Shown here piece by piece: positions 42,123-51,138 of a stretch of DNA of 64,000 bases. The translations under genes were made by a program, and so were the position numbers. The first letter of the stretch is position 1; every line of letters begins with the position of its first letter. The notes under the pieces were generated by a model. That model saw only the letters and a list, made by a program, of their open reading frames with translations, was not told the DNA's origin and did no database searches. Source of the stretch: Bacteroidales bacterium (GTDB lineage: Bacteria > Bacteroidota > Bacteroidia > Bacteroidales > UBA932); the NCBI GenBank assembly GCA_012510445.1, contig JAAZIA010000002.1, positions 1 to 64,000 on the forward strand, read 5' to 3'.

Positions 42123-43114
42123 AACGAACTTTGAAATGATAACGGCCCTTTTTCTCTATATCCGGCCAGGAAGGCTTCTGACGATATACGTCTCTTCCCG
42201 GGTACCTGCAATTCCAGAAGGTGAACGTATCCCTGCCGACAGGCTACCTTAAGGACTTTCTTTCTGTCTGTAACAACGGTTCCGGGGGGCGCGTTACAAA
42301 CAGTGTGTTCTGCCCGGGCATGGCAAATTTTGATATCGGGTCCTTCTCCATTTTTGCCGAGGGTAGAAAAAGCACAGGGAATGGGGCTAAGTCCGCGGAT
42401 TAAATTCACAATGCGTTCAGGATTGTGGTTCCAATTAATCCTGCATGTTTCTCTTGTAATTTTAGGAGCCGGCTTTAGTTGTTCTACAGGAACAGACGAT
42501 TGAGGTATGGGGTTAAGACTCCCGTCCCAAAGCCCGTCAATGGTTTTTGCAACCAAAGGACCTCCGGCTTCCATCAGCTTGTTGTGGAGTGTGCCTGCAT
42601 TGTCTGTGTTTTCTACAGAGAGGATTTCCTGCAGTAACAAATCCCCGGTATCTATCTGCCGGTCAATTAAGAATGTGCTTAATCCCGTTTCTTGTTCTCC
42701 ATTAATAAGTACGTGGTTTATGGGAGCAGCTCCCCTGTATTGCGGAAGCAGCGAAGCGTGCAGGTTAAAGCAACCTAATGCGGGCATTTGCCAAACCTGG
42801 TACGGAAGCATACGAAAAGCAACCACAACAAACAAAGGGGCTTGCCATTGGGAAAGGGATTCCAGGAACAGAGGATCAGTTAATGATTCCGGTTGCAGTA
42901 TAGGAAGCCCGTGCTCTATGGCCAGTTTTTTAACGGCAGAGGTCCGTAACGTGAGCCCTCTTCCGGCCGGCCTGTCGGGTGCCGTAACTACTCCCTTAAC
43001 GAGGTACCCTTTGCCGATTAGGAACGACAAAACTCCGGCTGCAAAGTGGGGAGTTCCCATAAAAACAAGGGAGGGTTGTGAAGTGGTTAGGGCTTTATTA
43101 CTCTTTGATTTCAT
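42119..43114 (-). CDS. fmt: Methionyl-tRNA formyltransferase
   Basis: A 331-residue enzyme that formylates initiator Met-tRNA. It begins with the typical SLVFMGTPHFAAGVLSFLI and contains NLHASLLPQYRGAAPINHVLINGEQETGLSTFLIDRQIDTGDLL with catalytic Asn/His/Asp. The C-terminal tRNA-binding domain spans about 215-315. It overlaps the upstream permease gene by 17 bp and the kinase gene by 4 bp. The usual partner def is not in the window. Confidence 0.96.
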   Translation of the reverse strand: MKSKSNKALTTSQPSLVFMGTPHFAAGVLSFLIGKGYLVKGVVTAPDRPAGRGLTLRTSAVKKLAIEHGLPILQPESLTDPLFLESLSQWQAPLFVVVAFRMLPYQVWQMPALGCFNLHASLLPQYRGAAPINHVLINGEQETGLSTFLIDRQIDTGDLLLQEILSVENTDNAGTLHNKLMEAGGPLVAKTIDGLWDGSLNPIPQSSVPVEQLKPAPKITRETCRINWNHNPERIVNLIRGLSPIPCAFSTLGKNGEGPDIKICHARAEHTVCNAPPGTVVTDRKKVLKVACRQGYVHLLELQVPGKRRISSEAFLAGYREKGPLSFQSSL

Positions 43115-44546
43115 GGCGTTGTGGAAGGATTCTTTTACACTTTTTTAACAAAGCAAGATACGCATCTTTGTTGAACAAGTCAGAATCTGTTGTGGCTTTG
43201 TACGTTAAAAAGACCCCCATAGGGAGCAGAATCATGGCAGACACAAAAGTTCCTATAAAGGCAGAGACAGAACCGTCAGTAGCCAACTTTTTCCCCGATA
43301 TATCTATCACATAGTATACTACAAAGAAAAGCATAGATACAATCACAGGAGTTCCCAGACCGCCTTTACGTATAATGGCACCCAAGGGAGCCCCAATGAA
43401 AAAGAAAATAAAACAGGCAAATGCCACTGTAAATTTTCTGTACCATTCTACACGTGTTCTTCGTAAGGGTAGGTGAATCTGAATTTCTTCTATCATGTGA
43501 TTTTCTACTTGATTAGCCAGCTGGTCTGCTTTTCCAATGGCTCGGTTGATTAAGTCGGGATACTGGGTACTTTCTTGAGGTATGGGCAATAAATCTTGTG
43601 GAAAATATCCCGTATATTCTTGCTTATTTTCCGTATCCAGTTGACGGGCATACATAAGTCCGCCGGTAGCGAGAATACGTCTTTGGAACTGTTGCAGCGA
43701 GATGGTATATAAGGAATCCAAAGAGTCGCGCCTGTATCCCAGATTGCTTAGATTTTGTGCCATCACATCGCTTTCAAAACGATCTCCGTCACGCCTTTGA
43801 AATGCGTAATTGGTCAGTTCTATAACTATGTCTTGTTTGTCAAACGTAACATGCTGTATTGGGAACGAAGTGTCTGCAATAGACTTTCTTTCTCCTTCTT
43901 CATAGCTTTCTCCGTTATAGAGGGTGAAAATGATGTTTTGTTTGTCTTCTGTAAGTCTTATGGTTCCCGAATCTGCAAGGGTTACGCTGTTGTTGCCTCT
44001 TCTGGAACTGTGGTTGTAGACCATAACGTCGTACAAAATGTCTGTTGCGTTATCACGGCTGTCTATGCGAAGGCTGTAATTGTCTATACCGTTATAGAAT
44101 ATTCCTGTAGGAATACGGATTTCTTCTTTTGTACGAGAAATATCATCCCTCAAAGCAAAAATATTCTTGTATGCCAGGGGCATGAGGTCATTGGCAGAGA
44201 AAAAACCGGCTATAGAAATGAAGAAAGACAATATAATAAGCGGGCGCATAATGCGTAGCAACGGGATGCCTGCCGCTTTCATAGCCAGCAGTTCATTAAA
44301 TTCCCCCATATTGCCCATGGTCATGATAGAAGCCAAAAGGGTAGCCAGAGGGAGTGCCATGGGAATTACGGTACAGGTGCCCCAAAAAAGAAATTCCAGG
44401 ATTACTTTCAGACCCAAGCCTTTTCCCACAAGTTCGTCTATATAGACCCACAGAAACTGCAATATCAGTACAAAAAGTACTATGAAAATTGTCAGAAACA
44501 ATGGGCCCAGAAACGAGCGGATCAGGAAACGGTCAAATATCTTCAC
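43098..44546 (-). CDS. LptF/LptG family permease (longer copy)
   Basis: A 482-residue membrane protein of the YjgP/YjgQ family. Three N-terminal helices (about 12-38, 50-75, 100-122) contain KIFDRFLIRSFLGPLFLTIFIVL and the family loop MGEFNELLAMKAAGIPLLRIM, followed by a jellyroll domain of about 240 residues and three C-terminal helices (380-450). With the copy at 33262 it probably forms the LptFG pair of the LPS exporter. It lies between alaS (11 bp away) and fmt (overlap). Confidence 0.92.
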   Translation of the reverse strand: MKIFDRFLIRSFLGPLFLTIFIVLFVLILQFLWVYIDELVGKGLGLKVILEFLFWGTCTVIPMALPLATLLASIMTMGNMGEFNELLAMKAAGIPLLRIMRPLIILSFFISIAGFFSANDLMPLAYKNIFALRDDISRTKEEIRIPTGIFYNGIDNYSLRIDSRDNATDILYDVMVYNHSSRRGNNSVTLADSGTIRLTEDKQNIIFTLYNGESYEEGERKSIADTSFPIQHVTFDKQDIVIELTNYAFQRRDGDRFESDVMAQNLSNLGYRRDSLDSLYTISLQQFQRRILATGGLMYARQLDTENKQEYTGYFPQDLLPIPQESTQYPDLINRAIGKADQLANQVENHMIEEIQIHLPLRRTRVEWYRKFTVAFACFIFFFIGAPLGAIIRKGGLGTPVIVSMLFFVVYYVIDISGKKLATDGSVSAFIGTFVSAMILLPMGVFLTYKATTDSDLFNKDAYLALLKKCKRILPQRHEIKE

Positions 44547-44557
44547 CGGCTATAACG

Positions 44558-47173
44558 TTAAGGGTTTTTTAATGCATGGGCTATGGCATCCAGGGCGGCT
44601 TTCAAGCCTTTTGTGTCTTTACCTCCGGCAGAGGCATAAAAGTTTTGACCTCCTCCTCGGCCTTCTATGTGGTGCGAAACGCTACGGATAATAGTCCCTG
44701 CGTTGAACCCTTCCTCTACGAGGTCTTGTGAAAGAGACAAGGTAAGCCCGGCTTTACCGTTGTGTTCATAAGCAGCAGCAAAGGCTGTTTTGCCGGAATT
44801 ACCTTGACGGAAAGAGAAGGCTAGGTCTTTTATTATTTCCGGAAGGTATGTACCTTGTAAACGTACAAATTGGATGCCGTTAATATCTTCTCGCTGTTCC
44901 CATAGGGTTTTACGAAGGGTTTCTACTTGTGCGCGTCTGTTTTGCTCCACCGTTTTTCGCAATTGCTCATTTTCTCTGATTGTCTTTTCAAGTGCAGAAA
45001 GTACGTCTTGACTATCTCCTAATAGAAGGCTGATCCGGTCAAGCGTATCTTCCATCTTTTCTACCTTTTGTTCTGCGTTTGTTCCCGTAATGGCTTCTAT
45101 CCTGCGTACGCCTGCAGCAATGGCTCCTTCGCTTACAATTTTGAAAAAACCAATGTCCCCGGAGGCCTCTACATGCGTCCCTCCGCACAGTTCCTTAGAG
45201 TCTCCAAAGGTGACAACTCGTACTTTCTCTCCGTATTTTTCTCCAAACAGAGCAATAGCTCCCATATCTTTTGCCTGGTCGGGTGTGAGGTTATCTAGAG
45301 TGTGAGCAGAAATGTTGGTCCGGATCATTTCATTAACCAAACGTTCAGTGGCTGTGATTTCTTCCCGGGTAAGGCGTCCAAAGTGAGAAAAATCAAAACG
45401 AAGGGATTGAGGAGCCACATGAGAGCCTTTCTGTTCAATATGTGAACCCAGTATTTGCCGTAAAGCATAATGAAGCAGATGCGTGGCTGTATGATTACGT
45501 GCTACTTGTTTACGTCTGTCTTCGTCAACAACGGCGTGAAATACGGCATGAGGGTTTTCGGGGATGGTTGCAGAAATGTGTAAGATCAGGTTGTTTTCTT
45601 TAAGAGTGTCTGTAATGCGTATCCTTTCTCCCTGTGGGTTTTCTAAATACCCGGAATCACCAATTTGTCCGCCGCTTTCGGCATAAAATGGCGTACGGTC
45701 CAGCACCAATTGCCAAAAAAACTTGTTTTTGGCCTGTACTTTACGGTATCTTAAAATACGGACATCTGCCCGCGTAGTTTCGTAACCCAGAAAAACAGGC
45801 TGTACAAAAGGGTGAATTTCTATCCAATCGTCCTCTTTAGTAAGAGTTGCTTTACGTGCCCTTTCTTTCTGCTTTTGTAACGCCTTGTCAAAAATCTGTG
45901 TGTTTACCGTTAACCCTTTTTCTTTGGCCATCAGGATGGTCAAGTCTAACGGAAATCCGTACGTGTCGTATAACAGAAAGGCATCTTCTCCACTAAATTC
46001 GTGGTTGTCTTTTCTTTGAGCAAATTGTTCAAACAGGTGGATTCCTTTTTCCAAAGTACGCAAAAAGGCTTCTTCTTCTAGGTGAATGATGTTGTATATG
46101 AGTTTTTGCTCACGGACCAGTTCCGGGAAGGCTTCTCCCATTTCTTTAACTAAGGTTGGGACCAGATGGCACAGAAAAGGTTGTCGGAACTCAAGAAACG
46201 TGTATCCGTACCTGACGGCACGGCGTAAAATGCGTCTGATAACATACCCCGCCCTTACGTTGGAAGGCAGTTGTCCGTCTGCAATGGAAAAGCAAATGGC
46301 CCTTACATGATCAGCCACTACGCGCAATGCAATGTCTGTATGGGTGTCTTTGCCGTATTCTTTATCACAGAGTTGGCCGGTGGCTTCTATAAGGTTATGA
46401 AACAAGTCTGTATCGTAGGTACTTTGTTTTCCCTGAATAGCCATGCAAAGTCGTTCCAGCCCCATTCCCGTATCTACATGACGTTGTGGGAGAGGTTCCA
46501 AAGAGCCGTCTGCTTTCCTGTTGTACTGAATAAATACCAGGTTCCACAATTCAACTACTAAAGGGTGATCCTTGTTTACCAGAGAAGCTCCGGGAATTTT
46601 GCTGCGTTCTTCCTCCGGTCGCAAGTCTATGTGAATTTCACTGCAAGGACCGCAAGGACCTGTTTCTCCCATTTCCCAAAAGTTGTCTTTTTTGTTTCCA
46701 AACAAAATACGGTCTTCCGGTAAAAAAGACTTCCAGAAATGGAGTGCTTCCTTGTCGGGGTCCAGTCCTTCTTCTTTTGCCCCTTCAAAAACAGTAGCGT
46801 ACATCCGGTTTGGTTCCAGCCGGAAATCTTCCGAAAGCAGTTCCCAGGCCCAGGCAATGGCTTCTTTTTTAAAATAATCTCCAAAGCTCCAGTTCCCCAG
46901 CATTTCAAACATAGTATGGTGGTACGTATCGTGTCCTACTTCTTCCAGATCATTGTGTTTGCCACTTACGCGTAAACATTTTTGTGAATTGGCTACTCTT
47001 TGGTAAGCAGCCGGTTCATTTCCCAAAAACCAGTCTTTGAATTGATTCATACCTGCGTTGGTAAACATCAGTGTTGGATCGTTCTTAACGACCATAGGAG
47101 CTGAAGGAACTAAGGTATGTCCTTTTTTCTCAAAGAAGTCTAGGAATTTTTTTCTTATATTGGCGAAGGTCAT
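44558..47173 (-). CDS. alaS: Alanine--tRNA ligase
   Basis: An 871-residue class II synthetase, full length. The catalytic domain begins FANIRKKFLDFFEKKGHTLVPSAPMVVKNDPTLMFTNAGMNQFKDWFLG. The editing domain has HTATHLLHYALRQ and CGGTHVEASGDIGFFKI, which clear mischarged Ser and Gly. The C-terminal oligomerisation domain ends with the Gly-rich GRGGGQNFYASAGG. First gene of the minus-strand operon alaS-permease-fmt-thiamine kinase, with its promoter at 47193-47200. Confidence 0.98.
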   Translation of the reverse strand: MTFANIRKKFLDFFEKKGHTLVPSAPMVVKNDPTLMFTNAGMNQFKDWFLGNEPAAYQRVANSQKCLRVSGKHNDLEEVGHDTYHHTMFEMLGNWSFGDYFKKEAIAWAWELLSEDFRLEPNRMYATVFEGAKEEGLDPDKEALHFWKSFLPEDRILFGNKKDNFWEMGETGPCGPCSEIHIDLRPEEERSKIPGASLVNKDHPLVVELWNLVFIQYNRKADGSLEPLPQRHVDTGMGLERLCMAIQGKQSTYDTDLFHNLIEATGQLCDKEYGKDTHTDIALRVVADHVRAICFSIADGQLPSNVRAGYVIRRILRRAVRYGYTFLEFRQPFLCHLVPTLVKEMGEAFPELVREQKLIYNIIHLEEEAFLRTLEKGIHLFEQFAQRKDNHEFSGEDAFLLYDTYGFPLDLTILMAKEKGLTVNTQIFDKALQKQKERARKATLTKEDDWIEIHPFVQPVFLGYETTRADVRILRYRKVQAKNKFFWQLVLDRTPFYAESGGQIGDSGYLENPQGERIRITDTLKENNLILHISATIPENPHAVFHAVVDEDRRKQVARNHTATHLLHYALRQILGSHIEQKGSHVAPQSLRFDFSHFGRLTREEITATERLVNEMIRTNISAHTLDNLTPDQAKDMGAIALFGEKYGEKVRVVTFGDSKELCGGTHVEASGDIGFFKIVSEGAIAAGVRRIEAITGTNAEQKVEKMEDTLDRISLLLGDSQDVLSALEKTIRENEQLRKTVEQNRRAQVETLRKTLWEQREDINGIQFVRLQGTYLPEIIKDLAFSFRQGNSGKTAFAAAYEHNGKAGLTLSLSQDLVEEGFNAGTIIRSVSHHIEGRGGGQNFYASAGGKDTKGLKAALDAIAHALKNP

Positions 47174-47192
47174 TTTACTACTATTTAACGGG

Positions 47193-47200
47193 CAAATATA
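47193..47200 (-). promoter_or_regulatory. -7 box of alaS operon
   Basis: TATATTTG on the minus strand, 19 nt before the ATG at 47173. Confidence 0.45.
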
Positions 47201-47221
47201 CCGTTTTTTACCAAAATTATT

Positions 47222-47229
47222 TATCTTTG
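47222..47229 (+). promoter_or_regulatory. -7 box of M23 peptidase operon
   Basis: TATCTTTG ends 27 nt before the ATG at 47257; divergent from alaS. Confidence 0.45.
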
Positions 47230-47256
47230 TTCGTTAATAACATGTTAATAAACTGA

Positions 47257-48222
47257 ATGGCAGAAAAAAAAAGATACAGGTACAACCCCAAAACGTTGTC
47301 TTATGAGCTTCAAAAGCCCGGCATGCGTTTGTCTTTTTTACGTGTGCTGTTTATTCTGCCGGTAAGTATTTTTCTGGCTTTAGGATATTATTTGTTTTAT
47401 ACAGAAGCGTTACAATTAAAAACACCCAGAACCATTCGTTTGGAGCGTGAGTACAAAGAAGCTAAATCTAACCTGGAACTGTTAGGTAAACAGTTAGAGC
47501 AATCGGAAAAAAAACTGGAGCATTTGCAAATCAGGGACAACAACATTTATAGGAACATGTTTGGTATGGAGCAAATTCCACCGGAAATCAGAGATGCCGG
47601 TTTTGGAGGCTCTAATCGTTATCCGCACATGGAGTATTCAGAAAATGCTGACTTGCTCATGTCCACTGCGTTCAGGTTTGATAAAATTATGAAAAAAGCG
47701 TTCATTCAGTCAAAATCATTTGACGATGTGGAGCGTGTAGCAGGGCAGGCAGGAGAAGTAGCTAAATGCATTCCGTCTATATTGCCTATTCCGGAAGACA
47801 CAAAAAATTTCAGATGGTCCGGAGCTTTTGGTTACAGAATCGACCCCATTTATGGCGGGATACGTATGCACGAAGGAATTGACCTTACCGGTGCGCTTAA
47901 CTCCCCGGTATATGCAACAGGAAACGGAAAGGTAGAAGCCATACGGTACGAATACAACGGGTATGGGCGCTATATTCTGATAGACCATGGGTTTGGGTAT
48001 AAAACGCGTTATGCCCACCTGAACAAAGCCCAGGTATACGAAGGGCAGCTTGTAAAACGTGGTGAATGTATTGGTTTATTGGGCTCTACCGGCAAATCTA
48101 CAGGTCCCCACGTACATTATGAAGTCATTTACATGGGTCGTCCCGTCAATCCTTATAACTATTTCAACAACAACATAGCAACGGACGATTACCATGCGGT
48201 GATCTTGGGTGGACGCCAATAA
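47257..48222 (+). CDS. M23 family metallopeptidase (membrane-anchored, copy 1)
   Basis: A 321-residue LytM-type protein, probably a periplasmic peptidoglycan endopeptidase. One N-terminal membrane anchor (about 26-48) is followed by a coiled coil (about 60-95) and a C-terminal M23 domain. The zinc and catalytic residues are present: H205 and D209 in MHEGIDL, H285 and H287 in STGPHVHYEV. It is followed 9 bp later by a paralogue with the same layout, so the two may act as a pair, possibly one regulating the other. Confidence 0.93.
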   Translation: MAEKKRYRYNPKTLSYELQKPGMRLSFLRVLFILPVSIFLALGYYLFYTEALQLKTPRTIRLEREYKEAKSNLELLGKQLEQSEKKLEHLQIRDNNIYRNMFGMEQIPPEIRDAGFGGSNRYPHMEYSENADLLMSTAFRFDKIMKKAFIQSKSFDDVERVAGQAGEVAKCIPSILPIPEDTKNFRWSGAFGYRIDPIYGGIRMHEGIDLTGALNSPVYATGNGKVEAIRYEYNGYGRYILIDHGFGYKTRYAHLNKAQVYEGQLVKRGECIGLLGSTGKSTGPHVHYEVIYMGRPVNPYNYFNNNIATDDYHAVILGGRQ

Positions 48223-48231
48223 TTTCTGAAA

Positions 48232-49188
48232 ATGAACCATTATCAGTTCAATAAGGAAAAGTTGGAATTCATAAAGGTGCGTCCGGGTTTCAAAACCGTT
48301 TTAAAACGCATTTTATGGGTTTTTTTGGGCAGTATAGGTCTTGCCGTAGTGTACTATTTAATTTTTGGGTTGTTTATTCTTTCCCCGGCAGAAAGAAACT
48401 TGCAGCGTGAAGCACAGCTCATGCAAAACGAATACGAAAGATTAAGCCGGGAAATGAAAAACTTAAATGCCGTTATTGAAGAACTGGAAACACGAGACAG
48501 AGGCATTTACGGAGCAGTGCTTCATTCCAAACCGTTAGATATAACGGAAGATGCAGATATTACCCATTACCGTCGCCTTATGGAAAATCAATCTTTTGTT
48601 CTGGCTTACCACGCAGATTCCGTGATAAGCAATCTGGAACAACGTATGGCCCTGGTAACAAGGTTGCTATACAATTCTGCCAATCGGGTATATGAAAATT
48701 TAGACAGTATCAAATACATGCCCGCCGCTTTTCCTTTACGTAATCCACCTATGGAGGCCATGGGAGCTACGGTTGGAAGGCGAATTCATCCTTTCTATAA
48801 AATACCTATGGAACATACAGGGATGGATTTTTTAGCAGGACACGGCACCGATGTACTGGCCACAGCTGATGGACAGGTAATACATGTGTCCCGTTCTGCC
48901 CGAGGAAGAGGAAATGTGATAGAGATAAAGCATCCCTACAGAGGATACGTCACGGTGTATGCTCATTTAAGCGATATTTTTGTAAGAAAAGGGCAATATG
49001 TAACAAGAGGGATGGCTATAGCACGTATAGGATCAACCGGGATGTCCTTTATGCCTCATCTTCATTACGAGGTAAGGCAGGGAGACCGGGTAAGGGATCC
49101 GGTGCATTATTTTTTTATGGACGTTCTGCCGTACGACTACCATCAAATTATGTTGACGGCAAACAATACAGGGCAATCTTTAGATTAA
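48232..49188 (+). CDS. M23 family metallopeptidase (membrane-anchored, copy 2)
   Basis: A 318-residue paralogue of the preceding protein: membrane anchor at about 27-50, coiled coil to about 90, and an M23 domain with H195 and D199 in HTGMDF and H276/H278 in MPHLHYE. All zinc ligands are kept, so it should be active. It is less similar to copy 1 in the middle region, suggesting different partners or targets. It is followed 4 bp later by the MerR gene. Confidence 0.93.
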   Translation: MNHYQFNKEKLEFIKVRPGFKTVLKRILWVFLGSIGLAVVYYLIFGLFILSPAERNLQREAQLMQNEYERLSREMKNLNAVIEELETRDRGIYGAVLHSKPLDITEDADITHYRRLMENQSFVLAYHADSVISNLEQRMALVTRLLYNSANRVYENLDSIKYMPAAFPLRNPPMEAMGATVGRRIHPFYKIPMEHTGMDFLAGHGTDVLATADGQVIHVSRSARGRGNVIEIKHPYRGYVTVYAHLSDIFVRKGQYVTRGMAIARIGSTGMSFMPHLHYEVRQGDRVRDPVHYFFMDVLPYDYHQIMLTANNTGQSLD

Positions 49189-49192
49189 GCGT

Positions 49193-49513
49193 ATGGAAAA
49201 AATGTATTACAGCATTGGTGAGGTAGCTGAAATTTTGGGAGAAAACACGTCTTTGGTGCGATTTTGGTCCGGAAAATTCAGTCAATTCATTAAACCCGTT
49301 AGAAATAAAAAGGGGAATCGTCTTTTTACTGCAGAAGATGTAGCCAACTACAAAATTATTCATCACCTTGTTAAAGAGAGAGGAATGACGTTGGAAGGTG
49401 CCAGAAAACGCATGCAGGACAATAAGGAAGGAGAAGACAGAACGGTAGATATCATGGCTTCTTTGAACAGGATCAAAGCACAGTTGTTAGAAATCAAAGA
49501 CATGATAGAATGA
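49193..49513 (+). CDS. MerR family transcriptional regulator
   Basis: A 106-residue protein with a MerR-type winged helix: MYYSIGEVAEILGENTSLVRFWSGKFSQFIKPVRNKKGNRLFTAEDVANYKIIHHLVKERGMTLEGARKRM, followed by a short C-terminal helix for dimerisation. No effector domain or metal-binding Cys is present, so the signal is not predictable. It overlaps the Nif3-like gene by 4 bp and is embedded in a cell-wall/replication operon. Confidence 0.92.
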   Translation: MEKMYYSIGEVAEILGENTSLVRFWSGKFSQFIKPVRNKKGNRLFTAEDVANYKIIHHLVKERGMTLEGARKRMQDNKEGEDRTVDIMASLNRIKAQLLEIKDMIE

Positions 49514-50319
49514 AGCGTACTGCAGCCGATATTATAAAAATACTGGAACAATGGGCACCTGTTAAGCTCCAAGAACAATGGGATAATTCCGGATTGTGTA
49601 TTGGGAATCCGCAAACAGCTGTTACCGGTGCTATGGTTTGTCTTGACTGTACAGAAGAAGTGATTGAAGAGGCCGTTGAGGAAGGGATTAATATGGTGAT
49701 TTCACACCATCCTTTAATTTTTAAAGGTTTAAAGCATTTGAAAGAGGCAACGCCTGTGGAACGCACCGTGGCTTTGGCCATACGTAATCGTATGGTTGTT
49801 TACTGTATGCATACGAATGTAGACAAGGTAATGGATGGTGTAAGCGGAGCCATGGCACAAGCATTGGGTCTGGAAAATATAGATATCCTGGCACCGGAAC
49901 CATGCCCTATGCCGGATACTCCGCAGACAGTAGCCTGTGGGTTAGGTATTGTGGGAGACCTTCCCAAGAAAATGAGTACCCCGTCTTTTTTTAACCACTT
50001 AAAAAAAGTGTTTCATCTAAAGCATTTTAAAGCGTCTGAAGTATTTATCCCTGAAGTTTCCAGGGTAGCTCTTTGCGGAGGAAGCGGCACATCCCTTATT
50101 CCATTTGCTTTGGAATCGGGGGCACAGGTTTTTGTGAGTGCAGATTTTAGTTATCATACGTATTTTGAGACCATTCCACGGTTAATGTTGGTAGATATCG
50201 GGCATTATGAATCGGAGGCAGGAATACAAGAGGTAATCTGCAATGAGCTTAAGAAAAAAATCCCTACCTTTGACGTCCGCAAAACACGTATCTGTACAAA
50301 CCCCATTCAAATATATTAA
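49510..50319 (+). CDS. Nif3-like dinuclear metal centre hexameric protein
   Basis: A 269-residue protein of the NIF3/YbgI family. Metal-binding residues are visible in VISHHPLIFKGLKH, the CMHTNVD block, and the late SADFSYHTYFE and VDIGHYESE. Many homologues in the phylum are about 360 residues because of an inserted PII-like domain; this one is the short form without it. The biochemical role of the family is unresolved. It lies between the MerR gene (overlap) and the zinc-ribbon gene. Confidence 0.92.
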   Translation: MKRTAADIIKILEQWAPVKLQEQWDNSGLCIGNPQTAVTGAMVCLDCTEEVIEEAVEEGINMVISHHPLIFKGLKHLKEATPVERTVALAIRNRMVVYCMHTNVDKVMDGVSGAMAQALGLENIDILAPEPCPMPDTPQTVACGLGIVGDLPKKMSTPSFFNHLKKVFHLKHFKASEVFIPEVSRVALCGGSGTSLIPFALESGAQVFVSADFSYHTYFETIPRLMLVDIGHYESEAGIQEVICNELKKKIPTFDVRKTRICTNPIQIY

Positions 50320-50334
50320 GCTAGCAATACAATT

Positions 50335-51138
50335 ATGACAAAGAAAACGACAAAAGTTGCCGGAGCCAATGCAGGATCATTCACAGACTTGCAGAAAGCA
50401 GAACAGGAAGGAGCGCTGACAATGGAGGAAAAATTGCGTCTTCTTTATCAACTTCAGACAACCGATTCACAAATTGATAAAATACTCTTGCTCCGTGGCG
50501 AATTGCCTTTAGAAGTAGAAGATCTGGAAGATGATATTAAAGGATTGGCTACCCGGGTAGAAAATTTGCAGAAAGAAATTAGGGGCATTGAAAAGGACAT
50601 TGCATCTCGTAGGATAGATGCAGACAATGCACGCGTTATGGCTGCCAAGTACGAAGCACAGCAGGGCAACGTTAAAAACAGCCGTGAGTTTGATTCCTTA
50701 TCTAAAGAGATAGAAAACCAAAACTTAGATGTAGAATTAGCAGAAAAATACATCCGCGAATTTTCTATTTTATTGAAAGATAGAAGAGAAAAACTGGAAG
50801 AGGCAAAAACAGCTCACACAGAAAGGAATAAAGATCTGGAAGTGAAAAACAAAGAGCTGGACGTTATTGTTAAGGAGACATCTAAAGAAGAAGATGCGTT
50901 GCGTAAAAAAGCAGATCAGATAGCAGGCCGAATAGATAACCGTGTGTTGTCTGCGTATAAAAAGGTAAGAAACAATGCACGTAACGGATTGGCTGTAGTG
51001 ACTATAAAGCGAGGTGCTTGTGGAGGTTGCTTCAATAAGATTCCGCCCCAGCGTCAACTGGATATTAAGATGAGTAAGAAAATCATTGTATGTGAATACT
51101 GCGGACGAATATTGGTAGATCCTACTTTTGAAGAATAA
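50335..51138 (+). CDS. Coiled-coil protein with C4-type zinc ribbon
   Basis: A 267-residue protein: a long helical hairpin coiled coil (about 60-215) and a C-terminal zinc ribbon with CGGC (GACGGCFNKIPP) and CEYC (VCEYCGRILVDP). This is the CT398-like family seen next to nif3-like genes in many bacteria. The molecular role is unclear; association with the flagellar or secretion ATPase has been proposed for CT398 itself, but no such genes are near. Its last 11 bp overlap the aminotransferase start. Confidence 0.9.
   Translation: MTKKTTKVAGANAGSFTDLQKAEQEGALTMEEKLRLLYQLQTTDSQIDKILLLRGELPLEVEDLEDDIKGLATRVENLQKEIRGIEKDIASRRIDADNARVMAAKYEAQQGNVKNSREFDSLSKEIENQNLDVELAEKYIREFSILLKDRREKLEEAKTAHTERNKDLEVKNKELDVIVKETSKEEDALRKKADQIAGRIDNRVLSAYKKVRNNARNGLAVVTIKRGACGGCFNKIPPQRQLDIKMSKKIIVCEYCGRILVDPTFEE

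Noticed and set aside
42119-47256. TPP riboswitch controlling the thiamine diphosphokinase
   Set aside because: The gene is last in a packed operon with no leader, and the alaS leader is too short to hold the riboswitch.
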